Origin: Vespula vulgaris
Lineage: Eukaryota > Arthropoda > Insecta > Hymenoptera > Vespidae
Reading direction: 5' to 3'
DNA: 64,000 nt
NCBI RefSeq assembly: GCF_905475345.1
Contig: NC_066596.1
Location: forward strand, 2,289,501-2,353,500
Below the pieces are notes generated by a model. That model was not told the DNA's origin, ran no database searches, and was given only the letters and a program-made list of their open reading frames with translations. The position numbers and the translations under genes were made by a program. Positions 53,210 through 61,374 of this stretch are shown piece after piece (position 1 is the stretch's first letter; every line of letters starts with the position of its first letter).

Positions 53210-56200
53210 CGAGTGAGCATCTCAATACTAATAGACACACGCTCCGTGAGTAAAAGAGAAGAGTTAATGTAAGTACATTAGTCGATCATTCCTTCATTCA
53301 TTAATCTATACGATTTGCATCGTTTTAGAATTAAATGGAGTAGTGGGGATACTCTGCCACCCGCAAAGTGATATAAGGCGGCCGCCTTTGACAGTGGGTC
53401 CAGTCATGCCACGAATTTTCACCATACACATATGAATCCGCGTGGTACGCACGCTCCGCAAGTAAAAGAGAAGGGTTAATGTAAATACATTAGTCGATCA
53501 CTCGTTCATTCAATAATCTATACGATTTCTATCGTTATAGAATGAAACGGGGTGGTGGGGATGGTCTGCCACTCGGAGGAGATATAAGGCGGCCGCCTTT
53601 GACAGTAGGTCCAGTCATGCCACGAATTTCCACCATACACATATGAATCCTCGTGGTACGCACGCTCCGCAAGTAAAAGAGAAGGGTTAATGTAAATACA
53701 TTAGTCGATCACTCGTTCATTCAATAATCTGTACGATTTCTATCGTTATAGAATGAAACGGGGTGGTGGGGATGGTCTGCCACTCGGAGGAGATATAAGG
53801 CGGCCGCCTTTGACAGTAGGTCCAGTCATGCCACGAATTTCCACCATACACATATGAATCCTCATGGTACGCACGCTCCGCAAGTAAAAGAGAAGAGTTA
53901 ATGTAAATACATTAGTCGATCACTCGTTCATTCAATAATCTGTACGATTTCTATCGTTATAGAATGAAACGGGGTGGTGGGGATGGTCTGCCACTCGGAG
54001 GAGATATAAGGCGGCCGCCTTTGACAGTAGGTCCAGTCATGCCACGAATTTCCACCATACACATATGAATCCTCATGGTACGCACGCTCCGCAAGTAAAA
54101 GAGAAGGGTTAATGTAAATACATTAGTCGATCACTCGTTCATTCAATAATCTGTACGATTTCTATCGTTATAGAATGAAACGGGGTGGTGGGGATGGTCT
54201 GCCACTCGGAGGAGATATAAGGCGGCCGCCTTTGACAGTAGGTCCAGTCATGCCACGAATTTCCACCATTCACATATGAATCCTCATGGTACGCACGCTC
54301 CGCAAATAAAAGAGAAGGGTTAATGTAAATGCATTAGTCGATCACTCGTTCATTCAATAATCTGTACGATTTCTATCGTTATAGAATGAAACGGGGTGGT
54401 GGGGATGGTCTGCCACCCGTGAAGTGATATAAGGCGGCCGCCTTTGACAGTGGGTCCAGTCATGCCACGAATTTCCACCATTCACATATGAATCCTCATG
54501 GTACGCATGCTCCGCAAGTAAAAGAGAAGGGTTAATGTAAATACATTAGTCGATCACTCGTTCATTCAATAATCTGTACGATTTCTATCGTTATAGTATG
54601 AAACGGGGTGGTGGGGATGGTCTGCCACTCGGAGGAGATATAAGGCGGCCGCCTTTGACAGTAGGTCCAGTCATGCCTCGAATTTCCACCATTCGCATAT
54701 GAATCCTCATGGTACGCATGCTCCGCAAGTAAAAGAGAAGGGTTAATGTAAATACATTAGTCGATCACTCGTTCATTCAATAATCTGTACGATTTCTATC
54801 GTTATAGTATGAAACGGGGTGGTGGGGATGGTCTGCCACTCGGAGGAGATATAAGGCGGCCGCCTTTGACAGTAGGTCCAGTCATGCCTCGAATTTCCAC
54901 CATTCGCATATGAATCCTCATGGTACGCACGCTCCGCAAGTAAAAGAGAAGAGTTAATGTAAATACATTAGTCGATCACTCGTTCATTCAATAATCTGTA
55001 CGATTTCTATCGTTATAGAATGAAACGGGGTGGTGGGGATGGTCTGCCACTCGGAGGAGATATAAGGCGGCCGCCTTTGACAGTAGGTCCAGTCATGCCA
55101 CGAATTTCCACCATACACATATGAATCCTCATGGTACGCATGCTCCGCAAGTAAAAGAGAAGGGTTAATGTAAATACATTAGTCGATCACTCGTTCATTC
55201 AATAATCTGTACGATTTCTATCGTTATTGTATGAAACGGGGTGGTGGGGATGGTCTGCCACTCGGAGGAGATATAAGGCGGCCGCCTTTGACAGTAGGTC
55301 CAGTCATGCCTCGAATTTCCACCATTCGCATATGAATCCTCATGGTACGCACGCTCCGCAAGTAAAAGAGAAGAGTTAATGTAAATACATTAGTCGATCA
55401 CTCGTTCATTCAATAATCTGTACGATTTCTATCGTTATAGAATGAAACGGGGTGGTGGGGATGGTCTGCCACTCGGAGGAGATATAAGGCGGCCGCCTTT
55501 GACAGTAGGTCCAGTCATGCCACGAATTTCCACCATACACATATGAATCCTCATGGTACGCACGCTCCGCAAGTAAAAGAGAAGGGTTAATGTAAATACA
55601 TTAGTCGATCACTCGTTCATTCAATAATCTGTACGATTTCTATCGTTATAGAATGAAACGGGGTGGTGGGGATGGTCTGCCACTCGGAGGAGATATAAGG
55701 CGGCCGCCTTTGACAGTAGGTCCAGTCATGCCACGAATTTCCACCATTCACATATGAATCCTCATGGTACGCACGCTCCGCAAATAAAAGAGAAGGGTTA
55801 ATGTAAATGCATTAGTCGATCACTCGTTCATTCAATAATCTGTACGATTTCTATCGTTATAGAATGAAACGGGGTGGTGGGGATGGTCTGCCACCCGTGA
55901 AGTGATATAAGGCGGCCGCCTTTGACAGTGGGTCCAGTCATGCCACGAATTTCCACCATTCACATATGAATCCTCATGGTACGCATGCTCCGCAAGTAAA
56001 AGAGAAGGGTTAATGTAAATACATTAGTCGATCACTCGTTCATTCAATAATCTGTACGATTTCTATCGTTATAGTATGAAACGGGGTGGTGGGGATGGTC
56101 TGCCACTCGGAGGAGATATAAGGCGGCCGCCTTTGACAGTAGGTCCAGTCATGCCTCGAATTTCCACCATTCGCATATGAATCCTCATGGTACGCACGCT

Positions 56201-56285
56201 CCGCAAGTAAAAGAGAAGGGTTAATGTAAGTACATATTTATATCACTCATTTTTTCAATATTCTATACGATTTGTTTTGTTTTAG
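53210..56285 (+). repeat. 211-bp tandem array, 14 units, each exon-like plus 60-nt intron-like
   Basis: A GGCGGCCGCC palindrome (NotI core) recurs at 53377, 53588, 53799, 54010, 54221, 54433, 54644, 54855, 55066, 55277, 55488, 55699, 55911 and 56122, a period of 211 (twice 212). Each unit carries AAT|GTAAATACATTAG (GTAAGTACAT in the first and last) followed exactly 60 bases later by a pyrimidine-rich stretch and TATAG or TTTAG. Read as splice sites these give introns such as 53269-53328, 53481-53540 and 56226-56285, and exons of about 151 nt. The diverged end copies keep the better donor consensus. Units contain stops, so no protein repeat runs through. The family is not known to me. Confidence 0.85.
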
Positions 56286-56448
56286 AATTAAATGGTGAAA
56301 CGGGGATAATCTCCCACCCGTGACGACAACAAACTCAGACCTTTGACCGATTATGACAGTTAGTAGTTCAGTTGTGCTTCGTATTTCAACGAGGGAACTT
56401 AGAAATTTTCACAGATGCAATTCGTGCCAGTATTAACAAAGACTTAAA
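56286..56448 (+). other. Candidate noncoding exon after the 211-bp array
   Basis: A diverged relative of the array unit begins after TTTTAG at 56285 and ends at AAA|GTAAGTATAT (donor at 56449). The next acceptor-like site is CGTTTCAG ending at 56582. The sequence has frequent stops in all frames. It would link the array to the downstream conserved blocks in one transcript; this is inference from splice-site consensus only. Confidence 0.35.
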
Positions 56449-56485
56449 GTAAGTATATTTCTCTATTACATATTTGTTGATTGAT

Positions 56486-56520
56486 TGAAAGGTCCGAATC
56501 GGCACGAGTGATTGGTTGTA
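56486..56520 (+). other. Conserved block 1, plus-strand copy (GGTCC...GGTTGTA)
   Basis: GAAAGGTCCGAATCGGCACG followed by AGTGATTGGTTGTA. Related copies lie at 47741-47788 on the minus strand and 60390-60439 on the plus strand. In all three, ATTGGTTGTA or CTGGTTGTA follows about 20 bases after GGTCC. In the minus copy and the 60.39-kb copy, GGAC pairs with GTCC as a small hairpin. Function unknown. Confidence 0.6.
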
Positions 56521-56690
56521 ATTAATAAGTAAAAGAGCATTGAGTGACCATTAGTAAACGCTTTGTCGATTTTTCGTTTCAGAATTGGTTTAAAGTTGCG
56601 TTATATTTATTATTTTTCTTTCATGTTTTAAAGTAAACGATGGTTTTAGTTCTTTGTCATTAACTGTAGTTATCGAATACTGTTGTAGTT

Positions 56691-56818
56691 GTTAAGGCAC
56701 GAAGCAAAGAAGAGGCTATATGCTATAGACGCACCACAAATTGTGGCTCGAGGGCAACTATTAGACTATTGAGTTATTTTCGAAGGTTTGACAAAACCCT
56801 TCGAAAATGGCACTCAGT
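56691..56818 (+). other. Conserved block 2, plus-strand copy (GGCACGAAGC)
   Basis: Starts GTTAAGGCACGAAGCAAAGA and contains the hairpin CCACA-AAT-TGTGG (56734-56746), GAGGGCAACTATTAGACTA, and an 11-pair stem ATTTTCGAAGG/CCTTCGAAAAT (56776-56786/56798-56808). It matches the minus-strand block at 44942-45068 over most of its length, with the first hairpin conserved and its loop changed. No convincing reading frame. Confidence 0.65.
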
Positions 56819-57343
56819 CACATTTTAATTTTACCATGTGGTCACTCAAAATGTTCTTATGTAATAATAATAATGACTTCAGAAACACGGACAACGTTAC
56901 ATTCCATCTCTCTTCCCGAATTGTTACGTGTATGCGTAATAGAACGTGTAATAAAATTATTACATATTTTATTCATTTTTCTTATTAAAGTCGAGTAGTA
57001 AATTTTTCTTTTCTTTACATTTTATTTTCTAAAGTGCAATTAAATTTATAATTTATCATTTTGATAAAATCAAATTCTATATTAAAAGCATTACTACGAA
57101 ACGTATAATATGTTACACTTATAAGAGATTACAAGCTGGAAAAAATAAAAATACACTGAATAAAAGTACGTATGAAATTAAAACACACGCACCCAGATTT
57201 GAGGAAAATTCTATCTTTTATCACGTTACGGGAAGAGAATATTCGTTTAGATTACGGTCGGGAATTTTTCATTTTGATTTTCTCTTACAAATTTAAATTG
57301 AAATAAATTCAGAATTATTCCATTTTAATTACTTTAGTTTCTA
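56819..57343. other. AT-rich spacer between conserved block 2 and unit A
   Basis: No frame, repeat or splice signal that I can support. Confidence 0.5.
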
Positions 57344-57532
57344 TCGGGTGGGACCCTTGGGAGGGGCCCTCGGGTGTGGGCCTCAGGCGGGTTTCGTTCT
57401 TTCTCTAGAGAAAAATTAAACAAATTTGTGGCAAACTGATTATGATCTGGTCAAATAATCTTCTAAATGTTTATCCATTGTTCTGAGTTCTATCTTTCTC
57501 TCGAGCACGTTTTGCGTTTCTTATCTTCTTCC

Positions 57533-57588
57533 CTTTTTCTTTTTCTTTTTCTTTTTCTTTTTCTTTTTCTTTTTCTTTTTCTTTTTTT
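57533..57588. repeat. (CTTTTT)n repeat in unit A
   Basis: About nine units; the equivalent at 58873-58911 in unit B has about six. It could serve as a polypyrimidine tract ahead of the TTTCAG site at about 57618. Confidence 0.9.
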
Positions 57589-57924
57589 CCTACTTTATTA
57601 CTTTTTATCTGTTTCAGGTTAGATCATCGAGGGGCCGATCATCGAGGGATCGATCATCGTCAAATTAAATTTTTACAGGGAAGTATTAATTGTACATTTG
57701 TTTTTTTCAGTTTATTTAATTATTAATTTATTTATTAATTTATATTATTGTTTAATGATATATTTGATTTTAATTATTGTATTTTTTTAATTATTGTTTG
57801 ACTTTTATTATCTATATTTGCATATAATTTTGCATATAATTTTTACATGTTTATCTTTTCTTCTTTCATTCTTTTTCTGTTTCAGGTTAGGTGATCGAGG
57901 GACGGATCATCCTGGGATTTCTAC

Positions 57925-58277
57925 ACGGAAGTTAAAGGAACCTCTCTGCATATAACGTTTGTTATACGCAGGGAGGGTATGTCTCCTTGCTTCCGTACGC
58001 GAATGATAGGGAAAACACTCACGCGCGTGACGGCCGGCACGCGCGTGGGTGTTCGCGAACGCGAGATTAAGTCCTACCGAGGACTACGCTTTGATTTTTG
58101 AAATCGAAATAGACACGACCGGTCGTGTCTCGAGATGTCTGAAGCCGACGGTGTGGACGGTGGAGCAATCTGTAAGCGGGGTTTTATACATCTCCAGTTT
58201 GCTGAGAAGCCCGAAGCTCCCGAAGCGGAAAGGCATCTCGGTTCGCGGATTTTAGAGTAGAGTCCCCGTTAGCCCGT
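57925..58277 (+). ncRNA. Structured GC-rich RNA module ending at ribozyme copy 1
   Basis: This block stands out as GC-rich in AT-rich surroundings and is packed with stems. A composite hairpin is formed by ACGGAAG 57925-57931 with CTTCCGT 57990-57996, then AAGGA/TCCTT, then a 16-pair stem 57941-57956/57961-57976 closed by GTTT. A second 16-pair stem is 58014-58029/58038-58053 around an 8-base loop. AGTCCT/AGGACT follows at 58070-58085, then a 20-base perfect palindrome at 58111-58130. A splice-acceptor-like TTTCAG ends at 57885, so the block would sit in a last exon whose 3' end is set by ribozyme cleavage at 58277. It also holds a 68-codon open frame from a GTG (58049-58255) that I do not regard as coding. 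No known RNA family recognised. Confidence 0.6.
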
Positions 58278-58436
58278 GGGTCCCTAGATGCAGCAACCTC
58301 CACGCGGTGGGACCTGGGTCGGTAGTATTTGCTATATACTAAAACCTATGTTTAAATTTTATATATTATGTAATATTTATAACTAAATTATTTATATAAT
58401 TATATAGCACAAATACTACCGGGCGAATGGCTGCGT
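58278..58436 (+). ncRNA. HDV-like self-cleaving ribozyme, copy 1
   Basis: A double-pseudoknot fold of the HDV-like class can be drawn base by base. P1: 58278-58284 (GGGTCCC) with 58309-58315 (GGGACCT), seven pairs, the first being the G-U wobble typical of the cleavage site. P2: 58288-58294 (ATGCAGC) with 58430-58436 (GCTGCGT). P3: ACC 58296-58298 with GGT 58306-58308, closing the loop TCCACGC. P1.1: CC of that loop with GG at 58316-58317. P4: 58321-58331 with 58410-58420, eleven perfect pairs, extended by CTATATA/TATATAG. J4/2 reads GGGCGAATG, with the expected catalytic C at 58424. Predicted cleavage is between T58277 and G58278. Ribozymes of this class are known at the 5' ends of insect R2 and RTE-type retrotransposons, but no reverse transcriptase frame follows here. 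Fold seen in sequence; activity inferred. Confidence 0.85.
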
Positions 58437-59247
58437 ATTTCAATATTTTTCCAAAATCTCTTTTCTGTCTAATTTCAATTACACGTTAAATTAATTTCAT
58501 TTTACATTACTGATCATACTTTAACAGATGAATACATTGAACATAGGAGAATTTTTAAATAATTTGTTGAGAATCTAAACTAATTTTTTAGAAACACATA
58601 GAAAACTTTTCTGTAGTACCTAAGTTCGCTGTCATATCTATTTGTTCTTATTTACTTTTATTAAATTTTTATTAATTATTAGTCTCGGGTGGGACCCTTG
58701 GGAGGGGCCCTCGGGTGTGGGCCTCAGGCGGGTTTCGTTCTTTCTCTAGAGAAAAATTAAACAAATTTGTGGCAAACTGATTTTGATCTGGTCAAATAAT
58801 CTTCTAAATGTTTATCCATTGTTCTGAGTTCTATCTTTCTCTCGAGCACGTTTTGCGTTTCTTATCTTCTTCCCTTTTTCTTTTTCTTTTTCTTTTTCTT
58901 TTTCTTTTTCTCCTACTCTATTACTTTTTATCTGTTTCAGGTTAGATCATCGAGGGGCCGATCATCGAGGGATCGATCATCGTCAAATTAAATTTTTACA
59001 GGGAAGTATTAATTGTACATTTGTTTTTTTCAGTTTATTTAATTATTAATTTATTTATTAATTTATATTATTGTTTAATGATATATTTGATTTTAATTAT
59101 TGTATTTTTTTAATTATTGTTTGACTTTTATTGTCTATATTTGCATATAATTTTGCATATAATTTTTACATGTTTATCTTTTCTTCTTTCATTCTTTTTC
59201 TGTTTCAGGTTAGGTGATCGAGGGACGGATCATCCTGGGATTTCTAC

Positions 59248-59600
59248 ACGGAAGTTAAAGGAACCTCTCTGCATATAACGTTTGTTATACGCAGGGAGGG
59301 TATGTCTCCTTGCTTCCGTACGCGAATGATAGGGAAAACACTCACGCGCGTGACGGCCGGCACGCGCGTGGGTGTTCGCGAACGCGAGATTAAGTCCTAC
59401 CGAGGACTACGCTTTGATTTTTGAAATCGAAATAGACACGACCGGTCGTGTCTCGAGATGTCTGAAGCCGACGGTGTGGACGGTGGAGCAATCTGTAAGC
59501 GGGGTTTTATACATCTCCAGTTTGCTGAGAAGCCCGAAGCTCCCGAAGCGGAAAGGCATCTCGGTTCGCGGATTTTAGAGTAGAGTCCCCGTTAGCCCGT
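59248..59600 (+). ncRNA. Structured GC-rich RNA module ending at ribozyme copy 2
   Basis: Near-identical duplicate of the module at 57925-58277, offset by 1323 bases. All stems described there are unchanged, and the module again ends at the predicted ribozyme cleavage point. Two almost identical copies beside more diverged downstream DNA suggest recent gene conversion or strong constraint. Confidence 0.6.
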
Positions 59601-59752
59601 GGGTCCCTAGATGCAGCAACCTCCACGCGGTGGGACCTGGGTCGGTAGTACTTGCGAAATATCGAAATCTATGTCTTAATTATATCTAAAATTTGTAACT
59701 AAATTATATATGTAGTCATATATCGCAAGTACTACCGGGCGAATGGCTGCAT
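59601..59752 (+). ncRNA. HDV-like self-cleaving ribozyme, copy 2
   Basis: Same fold as the copy at 58278. P1 is 59601-59607/59632-59638 with the terminal G-U pair. P2 is ATGCAGC 59611-59617 with GCTGCAT 59746-59752, all Watson-Crick. P3 is 59619-59621/59629-59631 with loop TCCACGC. P4 is 59644-59657/59723-59736, fourteen perfect pairs. J4/2 is GGGCGAATG, catalytic C at 59740. Compared with copy 1, P4 reads TACTTGC/GCAAGTA instead of TATTTG/CAAATA, so T to C is matched by A to G. P2 repairs a T-G wobble to T-A. The P4 terminal loop shares little sequence. Changes that keep pairing are direct evidence that the RNA fold is, or recently was, selected. Predicted cleavage lies between 59600 and 59601. 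Confidence 0.85.
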
Positions 59753-60015
59753 ATGCAATCGTTTTCTAAATTCTTTTTTCTGTCTAATTTCCGTTAGAAG
59801 TTATATTAATTACATTTAACATTGTTAGTTATCTTTTGACAGATGGATAAACTGAATATATCAATATTCTAAATCAATTGTTTAAGAAAACTCACAGGAA
59901 CCTTTTTTTGCACTTATATTCGCTGTCATTCCTATTTATTCTTATTTCTTTTATTAATTATATACTTTTGTTACTTATATTGATTAGTTTTATTAACATA
60001 TATTAATTATTAATC

Positions 60016-60390
60016 TCGGGTGGGACCCTTGGTCGGGCTTCCGTCTTTGCATCTTCTATAACTCTTTTTCTCTTTTTCTTTTCTTCTCATCGTTTCTTTG
60101 TTCTCCTTTTTCTTTTCTCTTTTTCTTTCATTCTTTTTCTGTTTCAGATTAGATCATCGATGGACCAATCATTGAAGGATCTATCATCATGAAATTATAC
60201 TTTTAGAGGGAAGTTAATGAATATAAATGGCTTTTTGTATATAATTTTGCATGTAATTTTTACATATTTATCTTTTCTTCTTTTATTTCTTTTTCTGTTT
60301 CAGTTTAGGTGATCGAGGGACCGATCGTCTTGGGATTTTTACATGGAAGTTAATGGAACCTCTCTGCATATAATTTTTATTAATCTTTTC
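60016..60390 (+). repeat. Truncated third tandem unit C (no ribozyme)
   Basis: Begins with the same TCGGGTGGGACCCTTGG but soon diverges. It retains both TTTCAG acceptor-like sites with ATCATCGA-type exon starts and the CCTCTCTGCATATAA stem start near 60358. It then switches, before the structured module and ribozyme, into a GAGGACGGAAGGTCC block. Confidence 0.75.
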
Positions 60391-60439
60391 GAGGACGGAA
60401 GGTCCGAATTGACATGGACTTCTCATTGATTGGTTGTAA
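60390..60439 (+). other. Conserved block 1, second plus-strand copy
   Basis: GAGGACGGAAGGTCCGAATT and, 15 bases on, GATTGGTTGTAAT. As at 56.49 kb, an acceptor-like TTATTCAG|AGAATTG follows roughly 70 bases downstream, so the surrounding intron-like layout is shared. Confidence 0.6.
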
Positions 60440-61287
60440 TCAATTAATAGGTGAGCATACTGAGGCATTACAATTAATACTTTTTATTTAATCTTTATTC
60501 AGAGAATTGTAAATCGCTATACGGTTTTTTCTTGATTATGTCTGATCCACCATTATTTTTTACCAAATACAAAAATTTCTGTCACACGATTATCGGATTG
60601 TTGGATTAGGATTATGAACGTATTACGTTTAATTAGTATAATGTGAGAAGCATAATAAGAACAGTACTTCTCTATTGCGTTTATAGTTCAAATTTTAATC
60701 ATGACTGTAGCTGAAATCACATGCGTTTCGAGTGAAAGATAATGAACAATCTTAAAGGTACTCCGAAAATAAAATTATGGTTTTTAATTTATTATATTTA
60801 ATCTCTCCTTGCTCTTTTTTTTTCTTTCTAAAAATACTTTTTGGGTTATACATTTTATTTACAAACTGATAACTTTATTGTCATTCTCGTCTGAGATTGC
60901 TCTCAATTAAACAATATGACAGAAACATAACGTCAAACATGCGTTTAACCTCTTTTAACCCATGATAGTTAGGTGGCTCAGTCAAAGTCTATTCCTACAG
61001 GAATTACGATTAAAGCTGATCAATCTTATCGATTGCTTCACAATGATATGAAGAAATTTATTGAATACAAAGTGCAATGATTTAGACGCAATTGAGTCTT
61101 TAGGAAAATTTTTATCGCTTAATCATTTCGAGATAAATTTATTCTGTATATAAATCGTTCGTTGGTAATCTCTATGTATGAAAAATTATCTATGATATGT
61201 ATAAGATAACGATTTTCTACGCGATTACAACAGTAAAAATATATTGATTTTCGTTTATGTATCTGATAGAACACGTAGTTAACATCT
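60440..61287. other. AT-rich spacer before the tRNA gene
   Basis: An acceptor-like TTTATTCAG near 60503 continues the intron-like layout of unit C; otherwise nothing supported. Confidence 0.45.
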
Positions 61288-61361
61288 GGCCCATTAGCTC
61301 AGTTGGTTAGAGCGTCGTGCTAATAACGCGAAGGTCGCGGGTTCGATCCCCCCATGGGCCA
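61288..61361 (+). tRNA. tRNA-Ile (anticodon AAT)
   Basis: A full cloverleaf of 74 bases including the discriminator A, without intron. The acceptor stem GGCCCAT/ATGGGCC pairs perfectly. The D arm is GCTC...GAGC. The anticodon stem TCGTG/CGCGA (one G-U) carries the loop CTAATAA with anticodon AAT, read as IAU after A-to-I editing. The T arm is GCGGG-TTCGATC-CCCCC, with one C-C mismatch. The internal A box (TTAGCTCAGTTGG) and B box (GGTTCGATCC) are intact. No other tRNA seen in the window. Confidence 0.97.
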
Positions 61362-61363
61362 AA

Positions 61364-61374
61364 TTTTTTTTTTT
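61364..61374 (+). terminator. RNA polymerase III terminator of tRNA-Ile
   Basis: Run of eleven T residues starting three bases after the tRNA discriminator, the standard Pol III stop signal. Confidence 0.9.

Larger units (their letters stand above)
57344..58684 (+). repeat. 1.34-kb tandem unit A (ribozyme-bearing)
   Basis: First of three tandem copies. It begins with a G-rich block containing the G-quadruplex pattern GGG-T-GGG-ACCCTT-GGG-A-GGGG (57346-57366). A (CTTTTT)n tract follows, then two pyrimidine-tract/TTTCAG acceptor-like sites, each followed by GTTAG(A/G)T(C/G)ATCGAGG, then the structured module, ribozyme copy 1 and a diverged AT-rich tail. Only a handful of substitutions plus a microsatellite length change separate units A and B up to the ribozyme. 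Confidence 0.88.
58685..60015 (+). repeat. 1.33-kb tandem unit B (ribozyme-bearing)
   Basis: Second tandem copy, offset 1341 bases at its start and 1323 at the ribozyme. The difference is mainly three fewer CTTTTT units. It carries the G-rich block (58687-58707), two TTTCAG sites, the structured module and ribozyme copy 2. Similarity to unit A drops abruptly inside P4 of the ribozyme and stays low to the end of the unit. Confidence 0.88.

Noticed and set aside
53541..53656. 34-codon frame (starting MKRGGGDGLP) in each 211-bp unit as a repeated peptide
   Set aside because: Broken by stops in the first unit and in the two 212-bp units, and the start codon lies at the edge of the intron-like part, so no coding constraint is visible.
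53210..56285. CRISPR array
   Set aside because: The whole 211-bp unit is repeated without unique spacers, and the DNA is eukaryotic.
58049..58255. 68-codon open frame, identical at 59372-59578, as a protein gene
   Set aside because: It starts at GTG, has no upstream ATG or coding context, crosses several perfect RNA stems, and identity between the copies only reflects the recent duplication.
58278..59752. Ribozymes as the 5' ends of R2 or RTE retrotransposons
   Set aside because: No endonuclease or reverse transcriptase frame, intact or broken, is visible downstream, and the copies lie in tandem units rather than as dispersed insertions. A long-decayed origin cannot be excluded.
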